From an uncultured Sulfurovum sp. (GTDB lineage Bacteria; Campylobacterota; Campylobacteria; Campylobacterales; Sulfurovaceae), in NCBI GenBank assembly GCA_902727905.1, contig CACVAR010000221.1, positions 1 to 5,201 of the forward strand: a stretch of DNA of 5,201 bases. The letters run 5' to 3'. Positions 1-5,201 of this stretch are shown piece by piece. How positions within the stretch are numbered: the stretch's first letter is position 1; the number at the start of each line of letters is the position of its first letter. The position numbers and the translations under genes are program-made. The notes below the pieces were generated by a model. The model was not told the origin of the DNA. It made no database searches and saw nothing but the letters and a program-made list of their open reading frames with translations.

Positions 1-251
1 TCAGAATAAGCTGTCTGGAACACAATAAACGTTTTAGGTGAAACTTCCATAATATGGTTGGCTAACTCTAAACCAGAAATTTGTGGCATTGAAATATCTA
101 AAAAAGCCAAATCAAAATGGTTTTTACCAATCTCTTTCATCGCTTCTAAGCCATTTTCACAAGCTGTTATGTCTGTAATTCCTGCTTCTTTTAATAAGCG
201 TTTCAACCTGCTTAATGCTAGACTCTCATCATCTACTATTAATACTTTCAT
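1..251 (-). CDS. Response regulator, receiver domain (partial, probably LytTR/AlgR type)
   Basis: This is the N-terminal 83 residues of a two-component response regulator; the rest lies beyond the left edge. The receiver fold is clear. It begins MKVLIVDDE, with the acidic pair Asp7-Asp8, followed by the phosphoacceptor Asp52 in the FLDISMPQISG segment, and Thr80 in FQTAYS as the conserved Thr/Ser. The conserved Lys and the output domain are missing only because the window ends. The start ATG overlaps the stop of the upstream kinase gene in an ATGA arrangement, and an AAGGA ribosome site sits 8 bases ahead (260-264). Pairing with a LytS-type kinase and the MPxxSGLEL pattern make a LytTR DNA-binding output domain likely, but this cannot be seen. 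It would be phosphorylated by the neighbouring kinase and probably act as a transcription regulator, with unknown targets. Confidence 0.93.
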   Translation of the reverse strand, partial: MKVLIVDDESLALSRLKRLLKEAGITDITACENGLEAMKEIGKNHFDLAFLDISMPQISGLELANHIMEVSPKTFIVFQTAYS

Positions 252-1246
252 ATGTCTATTCCTTCCAATTTAATGGTAAAATTCATTAATTTATCATCCA
301 CACTATGACTCAGTTCTCCAACATTTAAAAGTCTTAATCTGTCTCTTAAATTTTTTAAACCTGTACCCTGTTTAATCTTTTTAGTTATTTTACCATTATT
401 AGAGACAGTAATGAAATTATGTGTGTTTATAATGTCTATTTCTAAAGCTTTTTGTTCGTAACCATGTTTAATCGCGTTTTCTACCAAAAGCTGAATAGAG
501 AATTTAGGTACAAGTACCTCTTTTAGTAGCTCATCAATAATAATATTGAGTTTAATTTTGTTTTGAAAGCGTATGTTTTCAATTTCAACATAGGTTTCAA
601 CCATTTTAAGTTCTGAAGACAAAGGAATAAGACTCTCTTTGTTAATGGCATTACGTAGAAAAGTAGAAAGATTAAGTATGGCAGTTTCTGCTTTTTGGGC
701 ATCGACATAGACCAGTTCACTCATTGAATTTAGTGCATTAAATAAAAAATGAGGGTTTAATTCATTTTCTAAAGCTTTTAATCGGTTTTGGCTCATTTGG
801 ATTTTAGCATTTTCATGTCGGTATTTCATAGAAATAAATTGATGTAAAATTAAACCAATTAAAAAAGTTAGAAAACCCAAGGTAATACTAAGGCTTAAAG
901 ACCAAGGAGCTAGAAGTACTGCAATGGGTAACTTCATAGAATGCGCAATAATAAAACTTAAAAAAAAGCCTAAGGCACCAGAGGTAAAAGAGAAAAAGAA
1001 ACTAATGATGTACCAAAACTTTTCATTGACTTTAGGTAAAACATAATTATTCGATATGCTAATAAAAAGTGATGAAAACATGGCAATGGTCATGGCTGTT
1101 AGGACAGAAAAAAGAACGGTAGAGAGGTGTTGGATTTCAGGAACTAAAAAGTAAAAAACCAAAGAGATAAAAAAACCAAATAACGCTCCTATAATGGTTA
1201 TGTAAAACCAATCGTTACGACTAATTATTAATTGCATTTTATCCAT
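248..1246 (-). CDS. Membrane sensor histidine kinase, LytS/YpdA type (His_kinase family)
   Basis: This 332-residue protein has an N-terminal membrane block and a cytoplasmic kinase core. Hydrophobic segments lie at about 13-35, 41-64, 77-103 and 106-138, giving roughly four helices with only short loops and no recognisable extracellular sensor domain. A short charged linker (about 140-160) leads to the H-box NPHFLFN, with the likely phosphorylated His166. The ATPase half shows the N-box LLVENAIKHG (253-262, Asn257) and the glycine-rich GTGLKNLRDRL (294-304). The usual Asp of the D-x-G-x-G box is replaced: the sequence reads VSNNGK at 281-286. The protein would autophosphorylate and pass phosphate to Asp52 of the regulator encoded just downstream, whose start overlaps its stop by 4 bases. 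The gene overlaps the end of the oxidoreductase gene by 8 bases. The stimulus is unknown; the membrane-embedded input suggests a membrane, redox or lipid signal, which is inference. Confidence 0.94.
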   Translation of the reverse strand: MDKMQLIISRNDWFYITIIGALFGFFISLVFYFLVPEIQHLSTVLFSVLTAMTIAMFSSLFISISNNYVLPKVNEKFWYIISFFFSFTSGALGFFLSFIIAHSMKLPIAVLLAPWSLSLSITLGFLTFLIGLILHQFISMKYRHENAKIQMSQNRLKALENELNPHFLFNALNSMSELVYVDAQKAETAILNLSTFLRNAINKESLIPLSSELKMVETYVEIENIRFQNKIKLNIIIDELLKEVLVPKFSIQLLVENAIKHGYEQKALEIDIINTHNFITVSNNGKITKKIKQGTGLKNLRDRLRLLNVGELSHSVDDKLMNFTIKLEGIDI

Positions 1247-2660
1247 GATTAAACTCCTTGTTTAGTACATCAACACCGAGTGCAACACCAGGCCAACCCT
1301 GTCCTGCAAATACAGTATCTCCAACATTATACAAACCTTTAAAGGGCGTGGTACAAGGAGGAATAGAGAGTAGGTTTTTTATTTTTAAAGCTTCTCCTCC
1401 ACAATTATGGCGACCTATATAACTTTGAAATGTTTCAGATGTTGCTGAAAATACGCGACTTATTTCATCTTCTTGAATGGTATCAAAATAGTTCAAAAAA
1501 GCCTCTTGTATCTTCTCTTGTGTCTCTAGTTTCTTCTGGGCATAGGCTTGTTTTGAAAGTCCTCTCCAAATGTTTGCTTTTGTATGGGTTGAGATGGTCA
1601 CAGAGTAACCATCTTTTGAAAGCTTTTCATCTTCTTTATCTGAAAAAGAGACAAAGAAAGCATTCGAGATACTGTTGGGTATTTTTTGGTCTAAAATTAT
1701 TTGGTAATGATGTAAAAAATCAACTTTACTTTTAATGGTCATGTAGACCACAAAAGCACTTTGATCACTAAATTTAAATTTACTGTAGTACTTCTTGATG
1801 GCTTTGTCTTCAAAAAGTTGCGCACTTTGATAAATGGTTGAGTTTAAAACAATGTTTTTACTTTTATAGACTTCTTTATTTGAATGCACCTCATAATGGT
1901 CATTATATTTTAGGATTTTAACAACGCCTTCTTTTCTTTTGTAAGGTACATCTTCCAATAAGGTTTCAATCATCGACCCCATACCTCCTTCAACATAATA
2001 AGTTTTATGAAAGGTATAGGCAAGACCCAATGCCATGGTGAGTAGAGATAAATCTTTGGATTTTGTTTGCAAGGTAATAAGCAGTTGTGCATCTATAAAC
2101 GCTTGGTACTCAGTTGAAATATCTCCTAAACTTTTCTTTATAAAACCATCGGCACTCGTAAAAAGTTCTGATTTATAGGTTTTAAATAGCTCTGTAACAC
2201 AGGCAATACTTTTACTGTAAGCTGAGAAGGAATGTTTAGCATAGTAGAGCTTTTTAAGTTGCCAAAATTTTTCATCTACCTTTTTAATGGTTTCCCAAAA
2301 GTCTCGGTTATTTGGATTAGGGTATTGTTCATCTACATTTTTTAAAAAAGCTTCAAAGGCTTGAACCCTGTCAACTTCTTTTTCTTTTTGGACAATACGA
2401 ACTCCTACACCTGAGAGTTTTAGATTGGGCTTGTAGCCTACTTCATCAAAGAGACGTTTCACAATATGCCCTTCTTCATAACCCACAAAAGTGGTTGCCC
2501 CTGCATTGTAATGGTTGTTGAAACGTTTAAAGGTTGAACAGCAACCTCCTAAGTTTGCATCTTTTTCTAAAAGTAATAGGTCATGCTTTTTATGGTTAAG
2601 TGCAGCAAAAAGTGTTCCTCCGATTCCTGAACCAACAACTATCACATCATGCATTTTCAT
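1239..2660 (-). CDS. FAD-dependent oxidoreductase, CrtISO/phytoene desaturase/retinol saturase superfamily
   Basis: This 473-residue flavoprotein starts with a dinucleotide-binding fold: VVGSGIGG holds the GxGxxG glycines (Gly10, Gly12, Gly15), and Glu32 at the end of the second strand would bind the FAD ribose. LGGCCSTF follows at 37-44; as I recall it, retinol saturases carry a similar GGCC motif here. Near the C-terminus, GLYNVGDTVFAGQGWPGVALG (442-462) matches the second FAD-contact motif of carotenoid isomerases (CrtISO/CrtH). Length fits bacterial members (about 470-510). The family desaturates, saturates or isomerises polyenes; the substrate here is unknown, since no other carotenoid gene is in the window. 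No signal peptide is visible. The start overlaps the photolyase end by 14 bases, and AAAGG at 2667-2671 is 6 bases before this ATG (12 before the in-frame ATG at 2654), so 2660 is preferred. A general amine-oxidase-like FAD enzyme is a less likely alternative. Confidence 0.88.
   Translation of the reverse strand: MKMHDVIVVGSGIGGTLFAALNHKKHDLLLLEKDANLGGCCSTFKRFNNHYNAGATTFVGYEEGHIVKRLFDEVGYKPNLKLSGVGVRIVQKEKEVDRVQAFEAFLKNVDEQYPNPNNRDFWETIKKVDEKFWQLKKLYYAKHSFSAYSKSIACVTELFKTYKSELFTSADGFIKKSLGDISTEYQAFIDAQLLITLQTKSKDLSLLTMALGLAYTFHKTYYVEGGMGSMIETLLEDVPYKRKEGVVKILKYNDHYEVHSNKEVYKSKNIVLNSTIYQSAQLFEDKAIKKYYSKFKFSDQSAFVVYMTIKSKVDFLHHYQIILDQKIPNSISNAFFVSFSDKEDEKLSKDGYSVTISTHTKANIWRGLSKQAYAQKKLETQEKIQEAFLNYFDTIQEDEISRVFSATSETFQSYIGRHNCGGEALKIKNLLSIPPCTTPFKGLYNVGDTVFAGQGWPGVALGVDVLNKEFNHG
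1254..1259 (-). promoter_or_regulatory. Ribosome binding site of the histidine kinase gene
   Basis: A strong AAGGAG lies 7 bases before the ATG at 1246. It favours this start over the in-frame ATG at 1237 (16 bases away). The site lies inside the last codons (Lys-Glu) of the oxidoreductase gene, so ribosomes finishing that gene would pass directly over it, consistent with translational coupling. Confidence 0.75.
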
Positions 2661-3987
2661 AATTTGCCTTTTTAAACGTTTTTATGGCACGTTCTCGTGA
2701 TTCCTTAATAGAAATAAGCTGTTGAGGATAATCCAAAAATAGATTTGACTGAACACCATTTTCTTGGTGTAATAATTTAGTATCTATGTTCGCTAACTGA
2801 GGAAGTATAGACTGTATGAAAGTTCCTTCTTTATCAAACTTTTTACTTTGTAGATAAGGGTTAAAGATTCTAAAGTAAGGAACAGCATCAGTACCTGTAC
2901 TGGCTGCCCATTGCCATGAAGCGATGTTAGATGAAGCTTCATAATCAAGCAGTTTTTTTGCAAAGTAAGCTTCACCCCATCGCCAGTCTATTAAAAGGTT
3001 TTTGGTTAGGTATGAAGCAACAATCATTCTCAATCTATTATGCATCAGACCAGTAGCATTCAAATGTTTCATGGCTGCATCAACTATGGGAACGCCTGTC
3101 TTTCCAGTAGACCATTTTTCAAAATCTTTTTTATTGTTATGCCATTCTATTTCAAGGTCTTTATGGTTTTGAAATTGACTCTGAGGAAAATGATAAAGTA
3201 AATAGTTATAAAATTCTCTAAAAAAGAGTTGTCTTATATAGGCTTTACTTTTAGGTAAAGAACGAAATATATTAAAAACTTCTTTAGGAGAGATAAGTCC
3301 AAAACGTAAATGTACAGAGAGTTGTGATGTTCCAGAGATAGAAATGAAATCTCTATCTTCTGTATAGTTAGAGAGTTTATTTTTAAAAGCTGTTAATAAT
3401 TCATCTCTGGTTTGTAGTAAAAATGGAGGAAGATCTTGTTTTATAAAACCCATATGTCTTAGTGTTGGACAAGTTGTATAGTCAAAGTCTATTTTATGCA
3501 TTTTTTTAGAAAGTGTAAAAGGTTCAATTCTATTAGCTTCCCATAAATAGTTTAGAGAATTATAAAAGGGTGTAAAAACTTTATAAGGCATATTATTTTT
3601 GTTAAGTACATTTTTAGGGTCAATTAGAAAACTGTCATTAAAACGTTTTAGCTTTATAATTTTGTCTATTTTTTTGTCACGCGCTTTAGCATAATGGTCA
3701 TTGTCAACACTACAGAGTACCCTTTCAAAACCTTTTGTTTTGAAAGCTTCAAATAAAGTTTTAGGGTCACCATAAAAAATGGCTAAATCTAAGCCAATAG
3801 CTTGTAGTTCTTGTTTAAGTTTTAAAACACTTCGGTAAAGAAAAGTAATACGCTTGTCAGTTGAAGGAAGTTTGTCTAGTATATTTATGTCAAAAATAAA
3901 AATAGGCAGAACTTCACCTTTTGCATGTGCCAATATGGCATTATCACTAATACGTAAATCTCGTCTAAACCAAAGTATCTGTTTCAT
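2647..3987 (-). CDS. phrB: Deoxyribodipyrimidine photolyase, class I CPD type
   Basis: This 446-residue protein is full length for class I photolyases. It uses FADH- and blue light to split cyclobutane pyrimidine dimers in DNA. The N-terminal antenna-binding domain opens with ILWFRRDLRISDN (4-16). The FAD domain contains GTSQLS (219-224), REFY (257-260), KTGVPIVDAAM (296-306), MHNRLRM (315-321) and WQWAASTGTDA (358-368). By alignment from memory to E. coli PhrB, the electron-transfer Trp triad is intact (Trp282, Trp335, Trp358 for 306, 359, 382), as are Trp360 (384), Asn354 (378), Asn317 (341) and Met321 (345). The last two argue against a (6-4) enzyme, which has His there. Gln253 and Phe256 replace the substrate-pocket Glu274 and Trp277. 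The start overlaps the upstream stop by one base (TAATG), with AAAGG 10 bases ahead. A cryptochrome-like role is possible but less likely. Confidence 0.95.
   Translation of the reverse strand: MKQILWFRRDLRISDNAILAHAKGEVLPIFIFDINILDKLPSTDKRITFLYRSVLKLKQELQAIGLDLAIFYGDPKTLFEAFKTKGFERVLCSVDNDHYAKARDKKIDKIIKLKRFNDSFLIDPKNVLNKNNMPYKVFTPFYNSLNYLWEANRIEPFTLSKKMHKIDFDYTTCPTLRHMGFIKQDLPPFLLQTRDELLTAFKNKLSNYTEDRDFISISGTSQLSVHLRFGLISPKEVFNIFRSLPKSKAYIRQLFFREFYNYLLYHFPQSQFQNHKDLEIEWHNNKKDFEKWSTGKTGVPIVDAAMKHLNATGLMHNRLRMIVASYLTKNLLIDWRWGEAYFAKKLLDYEASSNIASWQWAASTGTDAVPYFRIFNPYLQSKKFDKEGTFIQSILPQLANIDTKLLHQENGVQSNLFLDYPQQLISIKESRERAIKTFKKANYENA
2667..2671 (-). promoter_or_regulatory. Ribosome binding site of the oxidoreductase gene
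   Basis: AAAGG sits 6 bases before the ATG at 2660 and 12 bases before the alternative in-frame ATG at 2654, so it supports the upstream start. It lies within the 3' end of the photolyase coding sequence. Confidence 0.55.
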
Positions 3988-4937
3988 TATCTAAATGCCT
4001 TTACTTGGGAACGAAGACCGAGTTTAGCAGGATAAGGGTTAAAAAACTTTTGCTTTTTAAGGTATTGCATATCAAATCGTTCAACATATAAATTCAGTAG
4101 TTTTGTCACGGCTACAAGAGGAATGATTTTTTCTTTAAACTCTTCAATGGCTGTTAAAAGATGTGTTTTTTCCTCTGCTGAAATTAGTTTTTTAAAGTAA
4201 CCATAGATATGTAAAAGTACGTTATAGGTTTTAGGAATGTTCCCTTGTTCATTGATGGCTGTTAAAAATTCATGACGATAGTTTTCTAACAGCTCTTCAA
4301 AAGTTTTCTCTTTTGGGTTGGAAACAATGTGACCCAAAAGTTTATAAGAAACTGGAGATTTAGCATAAATAAGATATTTATAAGAAGTATGAAATGCAAT
4401 TAAATCTTTTATCTTTGGCTTACTTTTCATAAAGTTTGAAAAGTCTTCATAGGCAAAGATTTGCATTAGAAAGTTTTCACGTATTCCAGCATCACCAAGT
4501 CGCCCTTCTTCTTCAATGGGTAAATAAGGTGAATGCTCTCTTAATGCTTTTGCAAAAAGTCCAATGCCTTTTTTTTCATGTGTTTTTTTGTCTCCATCAT
4601 AGACTCTTACCCGTTCAAGTCCACAGGTTGGAGATTTTGATTTGACAATAAAACCACATAAATTAGCAATACTTGCTTCTTTTCCCATATTATTTGATAT
4701 CTCTGCAAGTTGTGCTGTAACATCTCTTTTACTATTAGAGGTTTCAATACAAATACTTTGATTTCTATCTACCTGCCTGATAGCTTCTCGTGGCGTACCA
4801 AAAATTACTTTTTCAGGACAAAACGATTCAAATTCAAAATACTTTTCTAATGTTTTTACAACAAAGTCATTACTTGCAGAGAGACCATCATAACGGCACG
4901 CTACACCCAATAGACATTCTGATACACCTAGTTTCAT
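3987..4937 (-). CDS. rudS: TudS (DUF523)-DUF1722 fusion, RudS-type tRNA 4-thiouridine desulfidase
   Basis: This 316-residue protein (numbered from the ATG at 4937) joins two domains. Residues about 2-150 are DUF523/TudS: SECLLG with Cys8, ACRYDG with Cys14, CPE at 40-42, GTPRE at 47-51 and SPTCG with Cys105. Conserved cysteines of this type hold the [4Fe-4S] cluster that extracts sulfur in TudS. Residues about 177-294 are DUF1722 (the E. coli YbgA domain), seen in FHTSYKYLIYAKSP from 182. Published work on this fusion, named RudS, shows removal of 4-thiouridine from tRNA, with relief of near-UV growth delay when overexpressed in E. coli. The photolyase start overlaps its stop by one base, recalling the ybgA-phrB pairing of E. 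coli. Two ATGs are adjacent; the second (4937) is 6 bases from the AGGAG ribosome site, the first (4940) only 3, so 4937 is preferred. It is probably the first gene of the operon. Confidence 0.9.
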   Translation of the reverse strand: MKLGVSECLLGVACRYDGLSASNDFVVKTLEKYFEFESFCPEKVIFGTPREAIRQVDRNQSICIETSNSKRDVTAQLAEISNNMGKEASIANLCGFIVKSKSPTCGLERVRVYDGDKKTHEKKGIGLFAKALREHSPYLPIEEEGRLGDAGIRENFLMQIFAYEDFSNFMKSKPKIKDLIAFHTSYKYLIYAKSPVSYKLLGHIVSNPKEKTFEELLENYRHEFLTAINEQGNIPKTYNVLLHIYGYFKKLISAEEKTHLLTAIEEFKEKIIPLVAVTKLLNLYVERFDMQYLKKQKFFNPYPAKLGLRSQVKAFR

Positions 4938-4956
4938 CATTAACTCCTAGTTTCAT
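4919..4956 (-). repeat. Imperfect 19-base tandem repeat across the rudS start
   Basis: On the minus strand the block at 4956-4938 (ATGAAACTAGGAGTTAATG) is followed directly by 4937-4919 (ATGAAACTAGGTGTATCAG). The first 11 bases are identical and 14 of 19 match overall. The second copy is the start of rudS (Met-Lys-Leu-Gly-Val); the first is the untranslated leader and supplies its ribosome site. It looks like an old small tandem duplication, though chance in AT-rich DNA cannot be excluded. Confidence 0.6.
4944..4948 (-). promoter_or_regulatory. Ribosome binding site of rudS, deciding between two adjacent ATGs
   Basis: AGGAG lies 3 bases before the ATG at 4940 and 6 bases before the ATG at 4937. 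The second spacing is closer to normal, so translation probably starts at 4937. The site falls inside the upstream copy of a 19-base imperfect tandem repeat. Confidence 0.65.
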
Positions 4957-4983
4957 TATTTATACAATAATAACTTAAGTCAA
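4955..4983 (-). promoter_or_regulatory. Possible sigma70-type promoter for the rudS-photolyase operon
   Basis: On the minus strand TTGACT (4983-4978) is followed after 17 bases by AATAAT (4960-4955), a good -35 and a five-of-six -10 match. Transcription would begin near 4948, leaving a leader barely long enough for the ribosome site. An overlapping TATAAA (4964-4959) would give a slightly longer leader but has no good -35, which is not a serious objection if this is a Campylobacterota genome, where -35 boxes are weak. AT-rich DNA makes chance matches common. Confidence 0.35.
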
Positions 4984-5028
4984 TGTTTTTTAGTAGGCTT
5001 GAAATGTTAGTTGATTTTTTTAATATAC

Positions 5029-5201
5029 TTAACTTTTCGTTTTTTTAATAAGCTGGTAAGCTTGATTTATTTTTTGAGTTTTAAGCGTTGCCTCTTCCAT
5101 ATAAGATTCATCTTTATTTTGTGACTCTATAATGTCTGGATGATATTGTCTAACAAGGCTTCTGTAGGTCTTTTTAATGCTATTCATATCATCACCCTTA
5201 T
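5029..5201 (-). CDS. J-domain protein, C-terminal end (partial, probably DjlA-like)
   Basis: The last 56 residues of a protein whose start lies beyond the right edge. The visible part is most of a J domain at the extreme C-terminus: helix II reads DMNSIKKTYRSLVRQ, followed by the diagnostic HPD tripeptide (20-22 of the visible part) and a helix III ending TQKINQAYQLIKKTK. The HPD loop stimulates Hsp70 (DnaK) ATPase. A J domain at the end of the protein, rather than the start as in DnaJ, is the arrangement of DjlA and TerB-DnaJ proteins, so that is the likely identity; the N-terminal part that would prove it is not in the window. The reading frame is open to the edge. The stop is 88 bases upstream of rudS on the same strand, without a visible hairpin terminator, so some readthrough into the operon is possible. 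Confidence 0.85.
   Translation of the reverse strand, partial: KGDDMNSIKKTYRSLVRQYHPDIIESQNKDESYMEEATLKTQKINQAYQLIKKTKS

Noticed and set aside
1430..1735. A 101-codon open frame on the plus strand
   Set aside because: It lies wholly antisense within the oxidoreductase gene, resembles no family I know and has no clear ribosome site; it is best explained as a shadow frame.
2647..3987. Identification of the photolyase as a (6-4) photolyase or animal-type cryptochrome because of Gln253
   Set aside because: The histidines needed for (6-4) repair are Asn317 and Met321 here, as in CPD photolyases, and the overall motifs follow E. coli PhrB.
4436..4645. Plus-strand open frame rich in His, Gln and Leu
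   Set aside because: It is antisense to rudS, with composition typical of a reversed coding strand and no motif.
4974..4981. Short palindrome around ACTTAAGT beside the possible -35 box, as an operator
   Set aside because: An 8-base AT-rich palindrome is expected by chance and has no second copy nearby.
4941..5028. Possible terminator after the J-domain gene
   Set aside because: There are A/T runs but no GC-containing stem or inverted repeat ahead of a T-run on the minus strand.

Overview
The window is AT-rich bacterial DNA packed with genes that all read leftward on the minus strand. The low GC, heavy use of A/T-ending codons and the gene content suggest a Campylobacterota member of the Arcobacter/Sulfurimonas type. 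That assignment is an inference; the window contains no rRNA or marker gene to settle it.

Layout, in the direction of transcription from the right edge. (1) 5201-5029 is the C-terminal end of a J-domain protein, probably DjlA-like, cut by the right edge. (2) 5028-4941 is an 88-base gap with a possible sigma70-type promoter and a small imperfect tandem repeat over the start of the next gene. (3) 4937-3987 is a TudS(DUF523)-DUF1722 fusion, the architecture of RudS, which removes 4-thiouridine from tRNA. (4) 3987-2647 is a class I photolyase. (5) 2660-1239 is an FAD oxidoreductase of the carotenoid isomerase/phytoene desaturase/retinol saturase superfamily. (6) 1246-248 is a membrane histidine kinase of the LytS type. 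(7) 251-1 is its response regulator, cut by the left edge after the phosphoacceptor half of the receiver domain.

Genes 3 to 7 overlap one another by 1, 14, 8 and 4 bases, so they almost certainly form one translationally coupled operon. The common theme appears to be light and near-UV. RudS lowers the near-UV-absorbing tRNA base s4U, photolyase reverses UV damage to DNA with light, and the CrtISO-like flavoprotein may act on a polyene pigment or lipid. The kinase/regulator pair placed at the end would be the obvious candidate to control the response. The joint role is inferred from gene order.

The most notable points are the overlap-linked desulfidase-photolyase-oxidoreductase-two-component layout and a photolyase in which two substrate-pocket residues differ from the E. 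coli enzyme (Glu274 to Gln, Trp277 to Phe). No RNA genes, CRISPR arrays or mobile elements were seen.
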